A stretch of DNA of 64,000 nucleotides. Origin: Karalla daura (Eukaryota > Chordata > Actinopteri > Chaetodontiformes > Leiognathidae). Positions 10,574 to 21,620 of the stretch are shown here, piece after piece. The translations under genes and the position numbers were made by a program. The notes under the pieces were generated by a model that was not told where the DNA came from, did not search any database, and saw only the letters and a program-made list of their open reading frames with translations. The stretch spans positions 23,446,673 through 23,510,672 of the forward strand of contig CM055196.1 in the NCBI GenBank assembly GCA_029224185.1, written 5' to 3'. Numbering within the stretch: position 1 is the first letter of the stretch; each line of letters begins with the position of its first letter.

Positions 10574-10619
10574 CTGTAGAGCTGCAGCATTGTCCATGTT
10601 CACCTGGACACTACCTCTG

Positions 10620-10850
10620 CTGCTTTGTACATACATTCTTGTATAACCATAATAACCTACTACAGTATTACATAATATTGCCCTTGTTGTATATAAGTCC
10701 ATTTTTTAAAATAAATTCTAGTTCCATTTTCATATGTCGTACAGGACAGTATCTTCAACCTAGAAAGAAACAGCATTTCAATTCTTCCGCTTGTCACTGT
10801 ATATACAGACAAACTACAATAAAGACCCTTGACTCCTTTATTCAGACCTG
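10620..10850 (+). mobile_element. LINE 3' end, L2-like tail
   Basis: AT-rich sequence ends in 'catttcaattcttccgctt' and 'caataaagacccttgactcc'. This resembles the 'tttcgttgcacttgt...caataaag' tail of L2-type elements. The upstream part is unreadable. Confidence 0.4.
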
Positions 10851-11257
10851 TTAAGTGTTGTTTTCAGATTCAGCAGCTGCTTAGTAATGTTTATCATTTG
10901 TGTGAACAATCACAGCAAACCAGTTTAATGTGAGTGAGGTGAACCTCCACCTCCACGTCACTCAGACTGTGTCTGCGTGTGTGTTGAAGCTGCTCTGAGA
11001 CCTGTGGAGCGATTCACATGACCTGTGTGTTTCATACTGGAAGTTTCTTCCTTTAGTTTATCGATCTGTCCCAGTGACACTCAGTGTTTCCCTGCTCCTG
11101 GTCTGACAGGACTCAGTCTGTGCTAACCGCCTCTGAATTGCTGCAATTAGGACTCGTTGCACACCTCCAAACCTCCCAACGGCTTTCCTGTTTCACACGC
11201 TGACGTCTCATCCGCGTCAAAGTGCCCCATGAACCAGGACCCACCACAAGCCCAAGC

Positions 11258-11312
11258 TGTGTGTGTGTGTGTGTGTGTGTGTGGGTGTGTGTGTGTGTGT
11301 GGGTGCGTGTGT
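11258..11312. repeat. GT microsatellite, interrupted
   Basis: About 25 GT units with GG and GC interruptions. A CA array of opposite orientation follows at 11418. Confidence 0.93.
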
Positions 11313-11417
11313 CAGCAGGGCTAGATATCAGATCTAAATTTTGCATTCAAACTTAAAAATCAGACTTATTTGTTTGAAGATGTTAATGATACCTAAATTA
11401 TACTTTGTAACAAACTT

Positions 11418-11459
11418 ACACATACACACACACACACACACACCACACACACACGCACA
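11418..11459. repeat. CA microsatellite, interrupted
   Basis: CA run with CC and CG breaks. Confidence 0.93.
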
Positions 11460-11997
11460 GTGCTTCTGTATCACAGTAGCTGGTCTCCCATTACCCCTGG
11501 AAAGACATAAACCCTTAATATCCCATTTAATGGAAACACCTACATTTCAGTTTCACCTTTTTCTGCTTTCATGAGGTGCATTTCCAGAAAAGTTGATATA
11601 GAAATTTATCACAAAATTCATTTTCCACATGGCTTTTTTTTATTGTGGCTCATATGCTTCAATGGGAACACAAACAAGTAGCTATTATACTTTTAGAAAC
11701 ATCACTTTTATTCTGTGCATTGAAATTAACTGAAATGGAAACACGACTATTGATCGTTCTGACATTTCTCTCCATGTTCAGGCACATTTTCGAGAACTAT
11801 CGATCTTATTCATGAAACATTAAAGTAAAGCTCAATGAGATAAACGTGACCTGCTCAGGTCAACAAACACACACCAGTGGAAATGTAACGTGTGTTCCTG
11901 GATGTTTGAGTCAGCAAAGCTCCTCATAATCTTCTACACGGCTGAGGAATGTCTCCAGTCATGGAAACTGAACCCCGGGTCTGATCCAGATCCTGGA

Positions 11998-12047
11998 GGC
12001 CTCCAGCCTCTGGCCTCCAGCCTCTGGCCTCCAGCCTCTGGCCTCCA
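11998..12047. repeat. 14-bp tandem repeat, about 3.5 copies
   Basis: The unit ggcctccagcctct is repeated exactly three and a half times. Confidence 0.9.
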
Positions 12048-12629
12048 TTCTCCATCCACTCTCTTCTTCTTCTGTTTCCTCTGCCAGGGTGGACTGAGCC
12101 GAGGCGTTCTGGGTGGAGGACAGCGAGGAGCTGTAACTGTAGCACAAGGGCCATAAACGCCGGGCGGCGAGGCAGAGGGAGGCCCCCAGGAACGAGCGCC
12201 GATCGGGTTTCAGCATGTGCACCATGAAGAATTCTGCATCCGAGCTTCACCAATGGAGACACAAACTGCAGTTAACAGCAAATAAAGCAGCAGCTGAAGG
12301 CAGGACGGGGAAAATCAACCGCAGAGTCGAGTCGAGTCGACGTCATATCACAGAGGGGCCCGACAGGCCCCTGCAGACCTTATACATAGAATATAACAAA
12401 TCTCAGAGCGCTGATTGGTCTGTTTATGATTTGTTTTCTACCTGTATCAAACTGTTTCAAATTTATAGTCTAGTAATTTGTCTATTTGTGCTCTAAAATT
12501 AAATATGTTTCTGTAAAGAAGCTCAGATCTGTAAATATATACAGATATTGAGTTTTTACTGTTTTATTACTCTTTTCTATTCTCTTCTATTCTTCTATTC
12601 TTCTATTATCTCTTCTTCTTCTATGCTAC

Positions 12630-12670
12630 TGTAAAAAATGTACATTTCACCCAAAGGGATCAATAAAGTT
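12630..12670 (+). mobile_element. LINE 3' tail at the head of the CTCTAA array
   Basis: The tail reads 'tttcacccaaagggatcaat' then 'aaagtt', directly joined to the hexamer array. This suggests that the array grew from the short tandem repeat at the end of a LINE insertion. Confidence 0.55.
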
Positions 12671-13075
12671 AACTCTAACTCTAACTGTAGCTCTAGCTCT
12701 AACTCTAACGCTAACTCTAACTCTAACTCTAACTCTAACTCTAACTCTAACTCTAACTCTAACTCTAACTCTAACTCTAACTCTAACTCTAACTCTAACT
12801 CTAACTCTAACTCTAACTGTAGCTCTAACTCTAACTCTGACTCTAACTCTAACTCTAACTCTAACTCTAGCTCTAACTCTAACTCTAACGCTAACTCTAA
12901 CTCTAACTCTAGCTCTAACTCTAGCTCTAGCTCTAGCTCTAGCTCTAACTCTAACTCTAACTCTAACTCTAACTCTAACTCTAACTCTAACTCTAACTCT
13001 AACTCTAACTCTAACTCTACCTCTAACTCTAACTCTAACTCTAAATCTAACTCTAACTCCAGCTCTAGCTCTAAA
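12671..13075. repeat. CTCTAA hexamer array, about 67 units
   Basis: About 405 bases of CTCTAA, with scattered GTAGCT, CTCTAG, CTCTGA and CTCTAC variants. The complement, TTAGAG, is one base away from the vertebrate telomere unit TTAGGG. All frames stay open simply because of the repeat (Leu-Glu on the minus strand, Asn-Ser on the plus strand), so the long open frames here are not genes. Confidence 0.97.
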
Positions 13076-13387
13076 AAGTATAGATCTGTGATGTTTAACA
13101 CAGCAAAAGCTGACAGCATGCAGTGTTTGGAGTGTTACATACCAAGATGAGATAGATCAATTATTTTGTTTTAAGAGATATTTTGTCATTTTGAGTGTTC
13201 AACTTAAATAAAGGGACAACAATCCTGTTTCAGTAAATCTTATCGACTGAAATTATGTATTTATCTTTTCTCACTTTATCCACTTGCAGAAATGACACTC
13301 CCTTATTCTGCTTTTAACCTGCGACCGTTGTCCTCGGAGGAAGCGTCCCTCCCATATGAGCTCATCGCTCTTCTGAAGAACAACAGC

Positions 13388-13388
<1 letters not shown>

Positions 13389-13421
<33 letters not shown>

Positions 13422-13456
13422 CACACAAACGACACAAACACACACACACACACACA
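13389..13456. repeat. CA microsatellite, interrupted
   Basis: CA run broken by AA and 'aacgac' steps. Confidence 0.93.
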
Positions 13457-13820
13457 ACATTTTCCACTGGCAGACCCACCAGAACTGATGCTCACACACA
13501 CATGCACACTCTGTTCCTCTGGCGTTTTCTTTCAGGCTGCCATTAGCCTCTTGGCACACGGTTCGCTCTGCGTTATGGACTTCGTCCCTATCAGCACCTG
13601 CCTCCCTGCCAAACTCTGGCCTCGGCCAAACAAAGGTCTTTAAGTAGCGGAGGGTCGCGGCAGCACGGACACATGAAAGTTGGAGCGCGGCGGTGGTGCT
13701 CGCACAGACGAAACATGAGCTCCTGTTTTTCCAAAACAAAATTATGGAAGAGGGCAGGAAAAAAAAAGCCAATGGAAGTGCGAGAGATTTGATGCGATGC
13801 GGCCCTGAGTGCATGCTTAT

Positions 13821-13895
13821 ATGTGTGCGTGTGTGCATGTGTTCATGTGTGTGTGTGTGCATGTATGCGTGTGTGCATATGTGTGTGTGTGTGCA
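13821..13895. repeat. GT-rich tract, imperfect
   Basis: A GT array with many CA, TC and GC interruptions, apparently old and decayed. It is inverted relative to the array at 13389. A short CA run (14041-14057) follows. Confidence 0.9.
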
Positions 13896-14139
13896 TGGAG
13901 GAAGTCAGACCAGTTGGCTGTCAGCTCCATTTGGCTCCTGTCACACTCTCTCCATTTCTCATTGAGAACCATAAGGAAGGCCTCAGCATGACTAGTTCCC
14001 AGAATGCCCCTGTTCTTCAGCAGCCATGCATCCTGCCCAACACACACACACACACACGCTGCCCCACCCATTCTCACACCCCCCGCCGCTCCCCCGAGCC
14101 CTCATTTAAACCCATTTAAACCCTCTGATATGACTGGGA

Positions 14140-14225
14140 TCATGTGTCCTGTGGAGCTGGACGGGCAGAGCAAGGCACTGCGACTGCTGAGGTTGAAGGT
14201 TTGATTCCCACCGGGACGGCAAATA
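14140..14225 (+). mobile_element. Possible tRNA-like SINE head
   Basis: The text 'gcaaggcactgcgactgct' followed by 'ggtttgattcccacc' resembles the A-box to B-box layout of tRNA-derived fish SINEs. The B box has T for C at its fifth base (GGTTTGATTCC). It is degraded and only suggestive. Confidence 0.35.
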
Positions 14226-14929
14226 TCTGCAGCCAGTCTCAGCCGCAAGGTGCTTCACACCGGAAACAACAGGCGATACGACAGCTTGAGTTACCAGGAG
14301 AAAGCACCGTCTCGTTTTAGCATCCATGCAAAAGCAAAACGTTTATTTTTGCTCTCACAGGAACGTAACATAGTCCCGTTTGAGCGGCTCAGTATCCTGT
14401 GGCACAGAGCTTTTATTTAGAAATGAATGAAAACACTAACATGGTATAAAACAGATATAGTCATAATTTATTCTTTATTATTAAGACTTTTGCTTTCACA
14501 TTTTACTGTGCTAACATGCCAGCAATTAGCACGTCACACTAAACAGAGCCAGAGTCAATGGTACTAACTGGATAAACTAACTCTAACTAAACCAAAGTAC
14601 TGGGCAAGTTATAAATTAGTGATAATGAAGTGATTAATCTGAAAGGCCTTCAGATTATTGAGGTCTGAGGTTATAAATTAGTTAATTGAGGTCAAGTCTG
14701 AGTCAAAATTGCAATACTGTATTTGATCTTGTCTTTTTTGTTCTTCATTGAATTTACTTTACAGATGTTTTACTTTTCATGTTCAAAGAAAACACGTACT
14801 CAACATATACAGTAACTGTGGTTCTGCTAAAATGTTAAATGACACGATGCGATAGCAATAAATCATAAATGTTAACACTTCATCCTTAACTTTATATTAG
14901 ATCTTTGTTTTTTTAAGTAACATTTTCAT

Positions 14930-15016
14930 CCAATCAATACCAACCAACCAGGTAGCTCCACAGGGGTTATCATATAACAAATGACAGTAAAGACTTTCTA
15001 TTCTATTCTATTCTCA
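14930..15016 (+). mobile_element. LINE 3' tail with TTCTA repeats
   Basis: The run 'aacaaatgacagtaaagac' is followed by four TTCTA units, the same tail form as at 2005 and 3095. Confidence 0.45.
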
Positions 15017-15074
15017 CTGTTTATATCATTAAAATGTTTGAGTTTCAGTCTCATAAAGCTCCACCTGCTGCAGT

Positions 15075-15300
15075 CAGTGCCGGCGCCCCGTTTTCTGGCA
15101 GCCGAATGCCTCAAATGTTCTGTAATGTTTCAGGCTCTTAATCAGAGCTCGGCCTCAGAAAACAGCACTGAGAGCTTTTCTTTTCCCGGGGTCTGTGGAT
15201 TTAGACAAACCACAGGATATAATCCCATTTTCCACTCACAGACGAAGCTGTGAACCCGGCAAATTTTGCCCTCTAAGTAGCGGAGGCGCCGTCCTGCCCT
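15075..15300. promoter_or_regulatory. Candidate conserved noncoding element
   Basis: GC-balanced and repeat-free between AT-rich and simple-repeat flanks. The open frames do not resemble a known protein. Texture only. Confidence 0.2.
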
Positions 15301-15381
15301 CTTCGGGCCGGCACTCAGCCAGGACAGGGTGGGGGGTCCCGGGCTGGACCCAACCGGGAACAGCAGGGACAGACCCATCAG

Positions 15382-15383
<2 letters not shown>

Positions 15384-15428
<45 letters not shown>

Positions 15429-15448
15429 GAGAGAGGGAGAGGGAGGAG
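15384..15448. repeat. GA microsatellite
   Basis: About 32 GA units with a few GG breaks. Confidence 0.95.
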
Positions 15449-15539
15449 GAGGGAAGGGTCCAAACGATGAAAGAGAAGAAGAAGATGTGAGGACTGGCCT
15501 GCCTGGCTGCAAATTGAGCTCTTTCAATTGCTTTTTTTT

Positions 15540-16022
15540 ACGGTTTTTACTTCACTTTTTAACCTTTCAAAAACATCCCATAGCATCAATTGTTGATCTA
15601 AGGCCTGTTACTGTATGCAGACAACTTAAAATGACAGCCTGCTCTAACCTCGCACGTAGAACTTATCATACTAGATCAGTTCAGCTCCTCAACCCAGAGA
15701 CCTTGTCCATCTTTGACCACAACTGCTTTCGTTCAGTAGACGACTTGAACATCCTAAAAACATCCATAAACTCACTTCATTGTCATCTTCTATCATTTTC
15801 AAATGGAAAATCAAGTTCGGTTCATACACACATTCTCACTTACATGCACATTGTGAATGCTGGTCCATTGACTGGTATTGTGTATTCTGTTGTATTGTTG
15901 TTGAAATGTTGAAATTTTTTAACTGTTTATGTTTGCTGGAACTTCTTAGCCAGGTCATGTTTGTAATGAGAATTTAAAAATTTTAGCTGAAAAAACAAAG
16001 GTTAAATAAAGAAATAAATTAT
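15540..16022 (+). mobile_element. LINE 3' region ending in 'gttaaataaag'
   Basis: The end of the segment ('cttagccaggtcatgtttgt', 'aatgagaattt', then 'ggttaaataaagaaataaat') matches the common teleost LINE 3' UTR pattern 'cttggccaggtc...gttaaataaagg'. Upstream sequence may contain a decayed end of ORF2, but no clean frame remains. Confidence 0.55.
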
Positions 16023-16439
16023 GGCCCCCACTCTTCTAGGTTTTGTTTCCACCAGGACTTTGTTGGAGCAGATGTGTCAGGCCCTTCAGACACCAGCAGC
16101 ATTGAGTGGGGCTCAATCTGCTCCACTTCAACCTAAAGGTATTGCTAAATACCTACAATCTACATACAATCTAAGGGGTTTTCTCAAGTTTCTTCCCAGA
16201 GTCTGAAAACAGCCATGTTTAGGTTGATTGGAGGGTCTGGGTTGACCTTATAGGTGTGTGTGTGAGAGTAAATGGTGTGTGTGTGTGCGTGCGTCCTGGA
16301 GATTAAGGTCCTGTGCAGGGTGTATTCCCCACTCTGTGAGCAGGATATTGACTGTTAACATATAAATCTGATAACATGATGGACAGAACTACTGCAACTG
16401 ACCAACAGTTCGAGAAGCCAGAAGCCATCATCTCTTCAG

Positions 16440-16690
16440 GAAGTGGCAGGTTTTGGACAGACTTGATGCATTTCACAGTCTGGATGTTAACGACCATCGG
16501 CTGGTATCGGGTTTAATATCAAACCTACTGCAGCTCATGTTGGCTGCAGGCCGGGCGGGGCTGCCCGGGGAGGATGGAGGAAACCTGAGTGGGCGCGGAG
16601 AATCAGGCTGGACGCTCAGGTGTGGTCGAACCGAGAGAGAAGCTGCGGTGACTCTCGTCTCTGCATATTTCATTTCATCACTCAGGAAAG
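16440..16690. promoter_or_regulatory. Candidate conserved noncoding element
   Basis: Repeat-free and CpG-containing, with an 84-codon open frame lacking recognisable domains. It may be regulatory. The evidence is texture only. Confidence 0.2.
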
Positions 16691-16792
16691 TGACTGATCA
16701 CCTGTGATGAATCAGTGTCACATTCCGTCATGTTTTCATCAGTTTATACTGTGATTCATAAGGTCATCCATCGTCTCACCCACTTTGTAAAT

Positions 16793-17000
16793 GGTGGCAT
16801 GGGGTTTGTTTTTTGGGGTCCATCTCCACATTTATACACATTTGGGACCAGCTGACCTAAACATGCATGTTTTTGGACTGTGTGAGGAAACCAGATTACT
16901 ATACATGTATAAAGCATGCCAACACACTGAAAGGGCCTGACCAGCATTCACACCTGTATCCTTCTCACTCTGAGGTGCTAATGGTTTCCACTGAATCACG
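16793..17000 (-). mobile_element. SINE fragment, minus strand
   Basis: It contains 'ctaaacatgcatgtttttgg' and 'actgtgtgaggaaaccag', the hallmark body of a teleost tRNA-derived SINE read in reverse, then a decayed head. It is the same family and orientation as 3172-3450. Confidence 0.55.
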
Positions 17001-18770
17001 CTTTTATCAAAAATAACATTGTAGACATTGTAAAAGTCTGCACATCTGTCCCACAGCCAGACACGTTTATTACTTTCAGACTTTCATTACATTTGCACAC
17101 GACATGTATTCTTCATTCATTCATCGTCTTACATTCTTCATACGTAGTGGTGTTTGCTGGTTCCTATCTCCAGCTCAGAGACAGATAAAAAGGTGAATAG
17201 ACCCAGTTCAGGCTGCCTGTCCATCACAGACATGATCATGTTCTTCATATGCTCTATTTTAGATTCAGGTTTCTTCATTTGCCGTTCAGACATACATGAA
17301 TGGATGAACAGGTAGATAAAACACTGTTGTTTGCTGTGACTTACTGACTTTTATGACGTGAAATTTGTTTGTTTGAAAGTTGTTTTTCGGTGTGTGTGTT
17401 TTTTCTGCGCCCAGACTTTCCCTCGTACTTTGCCAGTGCTTTGGGTTCCCAGGGCGGCCTTGTAGAGATTGGTCTACCACATTGAGTCTGATGTAGAAAA
17501 CAAGACTTCCAGGTCGCGACGTCCCGTTCGGTAACATGGCAGGATCGTTTGTCCCCTGTGGGAGTTTCCCCCCCGGACACTTCCCTCAGTCCTCAGGCTG
17601 CTCCTCCACCCTCCAGTCCGCAGGGGGTGGACGCTGGACGCACTCTCAGAGGTGGAAGTGGATGAAGTTTCCAGATGCTCTGTCAGTGTTTGCACTGCTG
17701 ACACTGCAGCTCCGGTCTCTATGTGTACACTTAACTCCACGATTTACGGTTTATTGTGTTAGTACGACTTCAGGACGCTCTGTGGTCTCACCCTGGCTTG
17801 TTCGATTCTCTCACGCAGTTCGATCCAGCTGTAACAACCCATAGAATCCTCAGTTTAGGAATGAGACCTGACATTTATCTTTATTATTGATTATTGAAAT
17901 GTATTTTATTTCTTGAAGCGTTGAAGGCTTGATTCACAGAAATATATTAAATTCTATTTCTATGTATTAGCAGCACATGTTCACCAACATGCTCACAGTT
18001 GTGCTCTATACTTATGTACTCTACTACACTATTACAGTACTGTTCATTTTATTACAATATTTACTTAACTGTAAACTGAATGTCTTCATTTAAAAGGAAG
18101 CAGATTTATATGTCTCTGTCTGTACCTTTCAGAAGTGGAGCAGTGTTTATGCTTCTCAGTGACCTTTGACCTGCTGACTGGGGGTCATTGTCTCAGTACA
18201 ACAGGTGTCTGTCCATCTGTGAAAGACATAACAGCTCTGATTCACTCCCAGCTCAGTGAAGTCTCTATGTCTCTTCACTTTTTTTCTCCTCTCATAATGT
18301 GTAAGACCATTTTCAGCTGCAGTTATATACCTGCTGTGATCTGCTTTGCATTTAATTCTTGACAATCATAATGGGCATATATTAATTAAATACTGATCCA
18401 TTTGAGTGCATTGTGCATTGTATGTTTGGTTTTATGTGATATATTTCGATTTGAATTTCTACTTAATTACCAAAGTTACAACCCCTTGTATTTTCAGTTG
18501 AAATGTGTGAGGCAAAGTAAAATCATAAAACACATAAAACACATATTTTGACAGTTAATAATACATTTTTGTTCAGTGGTGGTATTTTCTGTATTTTAAT
18601 AAATCCTCAGAGTTAATGTAAACCCGGGTTTTGGCAATGAATAGAAATATTATCGTCATAAAACCATAAAACACGTTTCTCTTAAAGAAACTTCTTCTCC
18701 CCCCCAGAGAAACAGCGCCTCCCTGGGTGTAAATGGCAGATGTGTGCTGGACAGTGTAGGTGGTCATTAA
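17000..18770. other. Stretch with no recognised gene
   Basis: AT-moderate sequence. A small patch at 17165-17230 ('caggctgcctgtccatcaca') resembles another part of dispersed fish repeats. I found no exon or RNA gene. Confidence 0.4.
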
Positions 18771-19176
18771 GGGTACTGCACCTCGCTGCTCCAGGTAGCG
18801 ACCTCACGTAGGTCAGTCCGCACCTGTCCGACAGCCCGACCTCCGTCAGACACCTTCTCTAAAACACGGTGAATATGAGCACTTTATTAACGTTTTTATG
18901 TGTTGTTATACAGCTAGCCAAACGGCTCTATCTGTGTTTTCTGAACTGTTGACTAACATTTCCGGCGTGGGACCCGGACTGAAACTCGACCGTTGACTAA
19001 ACGGTCTCACCTATTTATTGCCGGTTAGTAAAACAAATGAAAACAGCGGTTGATATTCTCTATGTAAACTGATATGCGGGTAAAACCAGCAAAAGATAGT
19101 TAGTTAAAACATGAAATTACACTTATTTTTAGTACTTGACGAAATGTACTGGCTTCAAGTGTAATTAGTCTCAAGA

Positions 19177-19201
19177 CACACACACACACACACACACACA
19201 T
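19177..19201. repeat. CA microsatellite, short
   Basis: Twelve CA units. Confidence 0.9.
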
Positions 19202-19543
19202 ACTTTGTCTCTAAGATGTTAAATAGGTTTGAAGCATCACATAACAATTTTTCAGGTTTTTATAATTTTGTAACAGTGTTTTAAAAAAGTAGTAATAATT
19301 GTACAGTATATTTCTTATATTTCCAACATGTCTCATATCGTGCCATTATTAGCACAAACAAATATGTAGCTAAAGCTGTTTTTCTGTATTGCTCTCTACT
19401 AAAGTGTAGCTTACAGTGCTCTGTTACAGGGCCGTTTCTCTCTACGAGCCATTCATCTCCATCACCGAGACGCGTCGTTTCCTCACCCTCACATTCAGCA
19501 TTATAAATCATACCCTGATGATGTTTTGTCTCTGCTCTTTCAG

Positions 19544-19685
19544 GCAGCCCGGCAGGGGGGATGGACCTTAAGTTACATCCTGTGCCCCCACCCCGGCTCC
19601 AGATTTCCAGATCAGCCCGAGGAACAGCTGTATTTCCCCCCGACTAACATACTGTCAGAGGATAAGGCTTCAGGACCTGCATACA
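19544..19685 (+). other. Exon-like segment, product unknown
   Basis: A strong acceptor (pyrimidine-rich 'tttgtctctgctctttcag') precedes 142 bases that are open in one frame. A fair donor (ACA/gtgaga) follows at 19686. The frame reads in part GSRFPDQPEEQLYFPPTN and ILSEDKASGPAY. A second frame starts MDLKLHPVPPPRL but stops early. I do not recognise either. A CpG-bearing patch at 18779-18869 ending ACG/gtgaat could be an upstream exon. Confidence 0.25.
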
Positions 19686-19736
19686 GTGAGAGGTTGGTTG
19701 GATGTAAACAAATGGAACAGATCAGAGCAGATTGTG

Positions 19737-19761
19737 TATGTGTGTGTGTGTGTGTGTGTGT
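19737..19761. repeat. GT microsatellite, short
   Basis: About twelve GT units. Confidence 0.9.
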
Positions 19762-20318
19762 ATGGAGGAGGAATCAAACTTTATCTCGATCCTGAGTTAC
19801 TGCTGAAATGTGGTAATCTGTGAAGGAGGGACGTCCACCAACCATCTCACGAATGATGTGAAGGAAGCAGAGGCAGGTCAAAGGCCAGAGTCCCTCCTAT
19901 TAAAACAGACATTACAAATATCCCAGGGTCTCCATACAGTCCAGCAGTGCTATGAAGAACCCGCCAATTAACCCAAGTGTAAATTCCTGCAGAAAGTAGC
20001 TCGGTGGCCTCAGAATGTCTCTCTCCTCTCAGGACACTATTTTAAGGAGGAATCTGGTCCCGGGGCTTAGAGGGTGTCCATAGCTCACATTCCCACGCAG
20101 AGGCACTCAAGTCTCTGGGTTTTATTTTAGGAACGTACGGTTATCCTAACTCTTCTTTTTTTTGGAGATCTCTTACTCTGGTTTCATTGAAGCCACTGTC
20201 CATCGCTTCCTGTTGTTATGTCATGAACTGTTTTCAGGTTGCAAATCGCATTTTGGTTTCTGTCATATAATACATGATATTTATTGCTTACACTCTCTTT
20301 AGAGTCTCCGTTCGACCT

Positions 20319-20450
20319 CAACATGCATGTTTTGGACTGCGAGAGCAGAAACTGGAAGAACATGCAAACTGCAGAGAGAGAGGCCTTTGGTCGGAGCAGG
20401 ATTTGAACCGGGGTCCTGTAAGGCTGTGAGGTAACCTCGTAACCTTATCA
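20319..20450 (-). mobile_element. SINE fragment, minus strand
   Basis: 'caacatgcatgttttggact' and 'gaacatgcaaactgcagaga' are followed by the reversed B-box region 'gcaggatttgaaccggggtc'. Same family as 3172-3450. Confidence 0.55.
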
Positions 20451-20617
20451 GATATCTAATCAAACTGAATTTATGAGAACAAATTGGCCCATAAATAGTT
20501 TTACAGGTTCACACTTTAACCGCAGCAATCTTTATCTGCGTGTTCATGTTTAGCGTGTTTGTTATTAGACCTGTCTGCAGTGGTACTGTATGTACACTAT
20601 GTGTTGGAGTATGTGAT

Positions 20618-20652
20618 GTGCGTGTGTGCGTGTGTGTGTGTGTGTGTGTGTG
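20618..20652. repeat. GT microsatellite
   Basis: About 16 GT units with GC breaks. Confidence 0.92.
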
Positions 20653-21199
20653 AGGGAGAGTCTGTATTGCTCAATGCAGCTACCTGTCTTCATCAGACGT
20701 CTTCCTCGGACACAGTCAGCTGCAGACACTGAGGCTTTAACATGTTTTTTACACGTTATTTTCACGATGTTTTCAACATGTTATAAACACGCCCTGGCCT
20801 TTGTCATGAGATGTTCTTTAAACCTGAAGAGCTCTCCTAAAAGTCAATCTCTGAAATACCAACATTGGTACTAAGATATAGCAAAGTTCTTACCAAAAGC
20901 ACTGAACTGAATGGATGTATGCATAATATTTGCAGTATCATAGGCTGGAGGTTAATGCATCAAAATTACATACAATAAAAATATTAAAAGCTGCTAAAAA
21001 ACCTTGGAAAACTGAGGAAACAGTCATTACTTTGATGTACTGAGTAGAACGCATTGAAAAAGTCCACATAAATATAAAAACTGAGAAGTAAAGTGAAAGA
21101 TGTAAGCCAACAAAGATAGTAAGTGATCAGAATACATGTGTAAAAAAATAGATTTATTATTACTTTTAAGTCTAAGTGAACCAGTGACTGAACAGGCCA

Positions 21200-21620
21200 T
21201 AGTGAGGCTCTCAAAGATGGCCGCCCTGCCAGTGGGCGGGGGTCCCCGGGCCTGAGAGCCCCGGGCTGTAAGAGGAGAAACATCGACCCCCTCCTCGATG
21301 AAAAGCTCATTTAAAGCTCCGGGCTGCGGTACGTATGGCTGCTCCCCTTTTTTTTTCTTTTTTAGAAACTCTCTTTTAACACTTGGCAGAGAAGTGCTGG
21401 GGAGCGAGCGTTGCTCAGGCTGGGGTTATAAATGGCTCCCAGAGGACCCGCTCCCTGCTGACGGGGTCCAAACTGTGTGGCTGAGGCCGCCGGTCCGGCC
21501 AGCGGGGCCCCTGGGGGCCCCGGCAGAACGAGCCGCAGGATTCAGGCTGGTGAAGGGCTGAAACCCTAGCATCATTGAACATTTCAGCGGCCGTGCGGAG
21601 CGTCACCGCTGTTTGGGAAA
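21200..21620. promoter_or_regulatory. GC-rich candidate regulatory element
   Basis: The segment opens with a YY1-like 'aaagatggccgcc' at 21214, then a GC-box-like 'gtgggcggggg' and a self-complementary 'ccccgggcc...ccccgggc' patch. More GC-rich single-copy sequence follows to 21620. It could be a distal promoter or a conserved enhancer. No recognisable coding sequence. Confidence 0.3.

Noticed and set aside
12595..13150. Long open frames of Leu-Glu or Asn-Ser
   Set aside because: They are the forced translation of the CTCTAA array in either direction and carry no other protein text.
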